From Tanytarsus gracilentus (taxonomy: Eukaryota > Arthropoda > Insecta > Diptera > Chironomidae), in assembly GCA_038502055.1 (NCBI GenBank), contig JAXRKN010000040.1, forward strand, positions 3,162,001 to 3,226,000: DNA of 64,000 nt, in the 5' to 3' direction. The notes below the pieces were generated by a model. The model was not told the origin of the DNA, searched no databases, and saw only the letters and a list, made by a program, of their open reading frames with translations. Below are positions 61,601 through 64,000 of the stretch, piece by piece. Positions within the stretch are counted from its first letter, which is position 1, and each line of letters begins with the position of its first letter. A program made the position numbers and the translations under genes.

Positions 61601-64000
61601 TCCCATAAAACTCATAAAGTTTTTAAATCCCTGTTAACTAAAATTTCTAAAAATTTAACAAATCTACCACAGAATTTTGTGTGTCTATGAATAAATAATT
61701 ATTTTGTTCGGGGAAAGAGTTTGGAAAAACCCACGATTGTTTGTCCTAGCCATTGAAAGAAGGAAATTAGTTCAATGGCTAATGGCTATGTTATACTTTA
61801 CTTCTATATAACATTCAGTGGCATTAACAAAATTCAAACAAGGTTTTTTTATGACATTGATTTTCTTTTTCTTCCTCTTGACTTTTAGTAGAACGTTGGC
61901 TAGAGAAAATGTTGTGATTCTTATCAATAGATTTGATAAAAAAGAAGTTAATTCAACGCTTAGAATTTCATGCGAGACATTCAATATCCGTAGTTCAAAA
62001 ATTTAGCGCGGACTCACACAATTAAATGACTAAAATATTTAACTTAACGTATTTTTTTAAGGATTTATTTTTCAAAATTTTCGAATATGATTCTTTAAAG
62101 AGATTTAATTTAAATCATGCCGTGCTAAGTTTTAACTTAATGTCTGGCAATCACTGTTGCAATTTTGTTCATTTAAGTTAACACAAGGACAATAAAAAGG
62201 ACGTGAAAATAAAGAATTTCACTGTAAACACAAAAGGGGTTTAAGCTTCCTGCCACTCAAGGACAATCGCTCAGGCTGGTCATATCAAAATGTGGGAAAT
62301 TAACATAATAAAAGCAGGGATGCTTTGTTTGTAGTAGTGGATTTGTGTTGATCTATACATACATAAATTTCCAAAAATTATCCATTTCCCATATGCATCA
62401 TGTACATACAATAATTATTTGACACAAATAAATCCATTTTTAGGATTTTATATAAAGGAAAAAACTTTTATTTCTTTATCAAACTGTTTTTAATTCTGGA
62501 AATAAAATTTTCCTTGCTGTTTTATTTTTTCGGTAAAACAATTTTGTTAAAATTTCACAGGGATTTTTTTCATTCATCACTTTTTTCTCTTAACCTTAGT
62601 ATCACTGAGTACCGACCACTCAAAATCAACTTTTCTCTCATTCTCTTAAATGTTGTTTCTAAATTTATATAGTTCATTTTTCGTTTCTGGTTTTAAATTT
62701 TACATACTTTGCATAAATTCGTCTTTAGAAAAGTATAAAGCATCGTCGAATAAAAGTATTCACTCGCTTTTAAATGAACCTTTTAAAATCAGAGCCGCGA
62801 TTTCAGCATCAACTGAGCTTGAATGATTTGAAACTAAAATTTGCTTCGTAGTTTATTCGTAGCGAGGAAAATATAAAGGAAATTTCAACCTATAGTTTGC
62901 GCATGAACTCAGAGAAAGATTTTTTACTTTTTAATTTTAAATATACAAAAAAGAATTTATTTATACAGCAAAGTTGCTGGCAAAAATTAAACTAACTAAA
63001 CTACCTGCGACACTTGTGTCCACTTTGAATCAATCGGATTATCAAAATTTAAATTATTACTTTTAAAAGAAAATTTTCACTTCTTTCTTCACACATATTA
63101 AACGAGTTGCGAAAGGCTTGTATATTAAATAAATGCTGAATAAGCTTATATCGTGAAATTTCTAATTTATTAATGATAATGTAAAGAATCGCTTAAAAAA
63201 GTTTCAACAATCCATAAGTATACAAATTAATGTTAAGTCTCCGTCTTTATTTTAGCGTATCAATTCATAATACACAAAATAAATTGATAATATTAAATAC
63301 AACATAAAACATGTCCACGAAAAAATGGATAATGCTGAATAAAAAATGTGTATCTATTTTCAACTTAGCAAATTTTAGAAAATAAAATAAAAAACTTTTT
63401 ATTTTTTTACACATTCAACGCATTTGAATTAATGTATTTTAAAATTTATTAAGACTGTCATTATAAAGAGAAATATATTTTTGAATAGTTACTTATATAT
63501 ATATCGTTATATATCTTAATGCATCAGTGATATGAACTTCTTTATGTATCTTTGGTGTCTTGAATGTGTCAATGTTAAAAAGCATTATGCCGTTGAAACA
63601 TATGCTATAAATAATTTATTGCACATTTTTCTAGAGTTAAATAAAAAAGTTAATTTTAAAAATAATCAAGTCTTTGAATTGCAAATAAAATTTAAAATAA
63701 AGAGAAACATCTAAAATTGCAGTAAACTTAAAATTTGGTTCAGTTAAAAATTTTATTTTCCACCCCTTGAAAAATGCCTTAAATTTAATTATTTTTTATT
63801 AACCCCTTGTATTCAATAATGGTTAAAAATTCTAGCTAAATCAAGTAAAAACTTAAATTTGATCATAATAATTCGAAACTTTCAAAGTGTTTTCCGAGTA
63901 AAGAATTTGCGATTTTTTTCTGAGAATAACAATAATATAATATAAAATTGTGTCGTAAAACTTCCTAGAAATGTTTTTTCACTTCTTGGCATTTCCGTTT
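58672..64000. other. enc upstream region, no gene seen
   Basis: AT-rich DNA with the enc 5' UTR and promoter presumably at its left end. Frames of 60-100 codons here are low-complexity and lack domains. Notable items are a (TA)n run at 59605-59623 and half-CRE ACGTCA sites near 59848 and 59952. No RNA gene, gene end or transposon was identified up to the window edge. Confidence 0.5.
59605..59623. repeat. (AT)n microsatellite
   Basis: AT dinucleotide run of about 19 bp, upstream of enc. Confidence 0.85.

Overview
This window looks like nuclear DNA of a dipteran insect. It is AT-rich (roughly two thirds A+T or more), has mostly 50-65 bp introns with GT-AG ends, and carries recognisable fly developmental genes: schnurri, encore, a senseless/Gfi-1 zinc-finger gene and MEP-1. 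The small introns and strong AT bias suggest a nematoceran (midge-like) fly. That placement is inference, because no rDNA or mitochondrial marker is present. No bacterial, viral or CRISPR features were seen.

Layout. 1-742 (+): 3' end of aspartyl/asparaginyl beta-hydroxylase, which starts before the window. 980-3775 (-): macoilin, 8 coding exons, convergent with Asph. 4195-4953: a non-autonomous DNA transposon with Transib hallmarks (CACTATG ends, 5-bp target duplication). 5717-24599 (+): schnurri, 8 coding exons, with two introns of 5.3 and 7.1 kb that are rich in CRE/AP-1 sites. 25483-26157 (+): an unrecognised single-exon gene with a mitochondrial-type N terminus. 26438-28544 (-): ribophorin II. 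29777-33212 (-): MEP-1, seven zinc fingers. 36681-37522 (-): KIAA1143 homologue (DUF4604). 38253-40939 (+): mitochondrial oxoglutarate/malate carrier. 43341-45415 (+): senseless/Gfi-1 zinc-finger repressor. 53000-58671 (-): encore (R3H-SUZ), 16 coding exons. The stretches 45416-52999 and 58672-64000 contain no supportable gene. They probably hold regulatory DNA and UTRs of the flanking developmental genes.

For each multi-exon gene I rebuilt the exon chain from splice signals and checked that it stays in frame. Implied protein lengths are macoilin 704 aa, Shn 2020, RPN2 635, MEP-1 1042, DUF4604 140, carrier 316, Sens-like 435 and Enc 1549. These are independent housekeeping and developmental genes, not one system. 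Functional themes are transcriptional repression (Shn, MEP-1, Sens), RNA control (Enc), ER function (Asph, RPN2, macoilin) and mitochondria (carrier, probably the unknown gene).

The most unusual signals are: carrier intron 2, which starts with a near-identical 320-bp copy of the start of intron 1 (including its splice donor) followed by a 162-bp tandem repeat; a 15-nt in-frame microexon encoding the linker between zinc fingers 2 and 3 of the Sens-like gene; GC-AG introns in both shn and enc; a dense bZIP-site cluster with a promoter-like CRE/TATA arrangement inside shn intron 2; the Transib-like element; and a degenerate ATCGGCCGAT repeat block just downstream of the enc stop codon.
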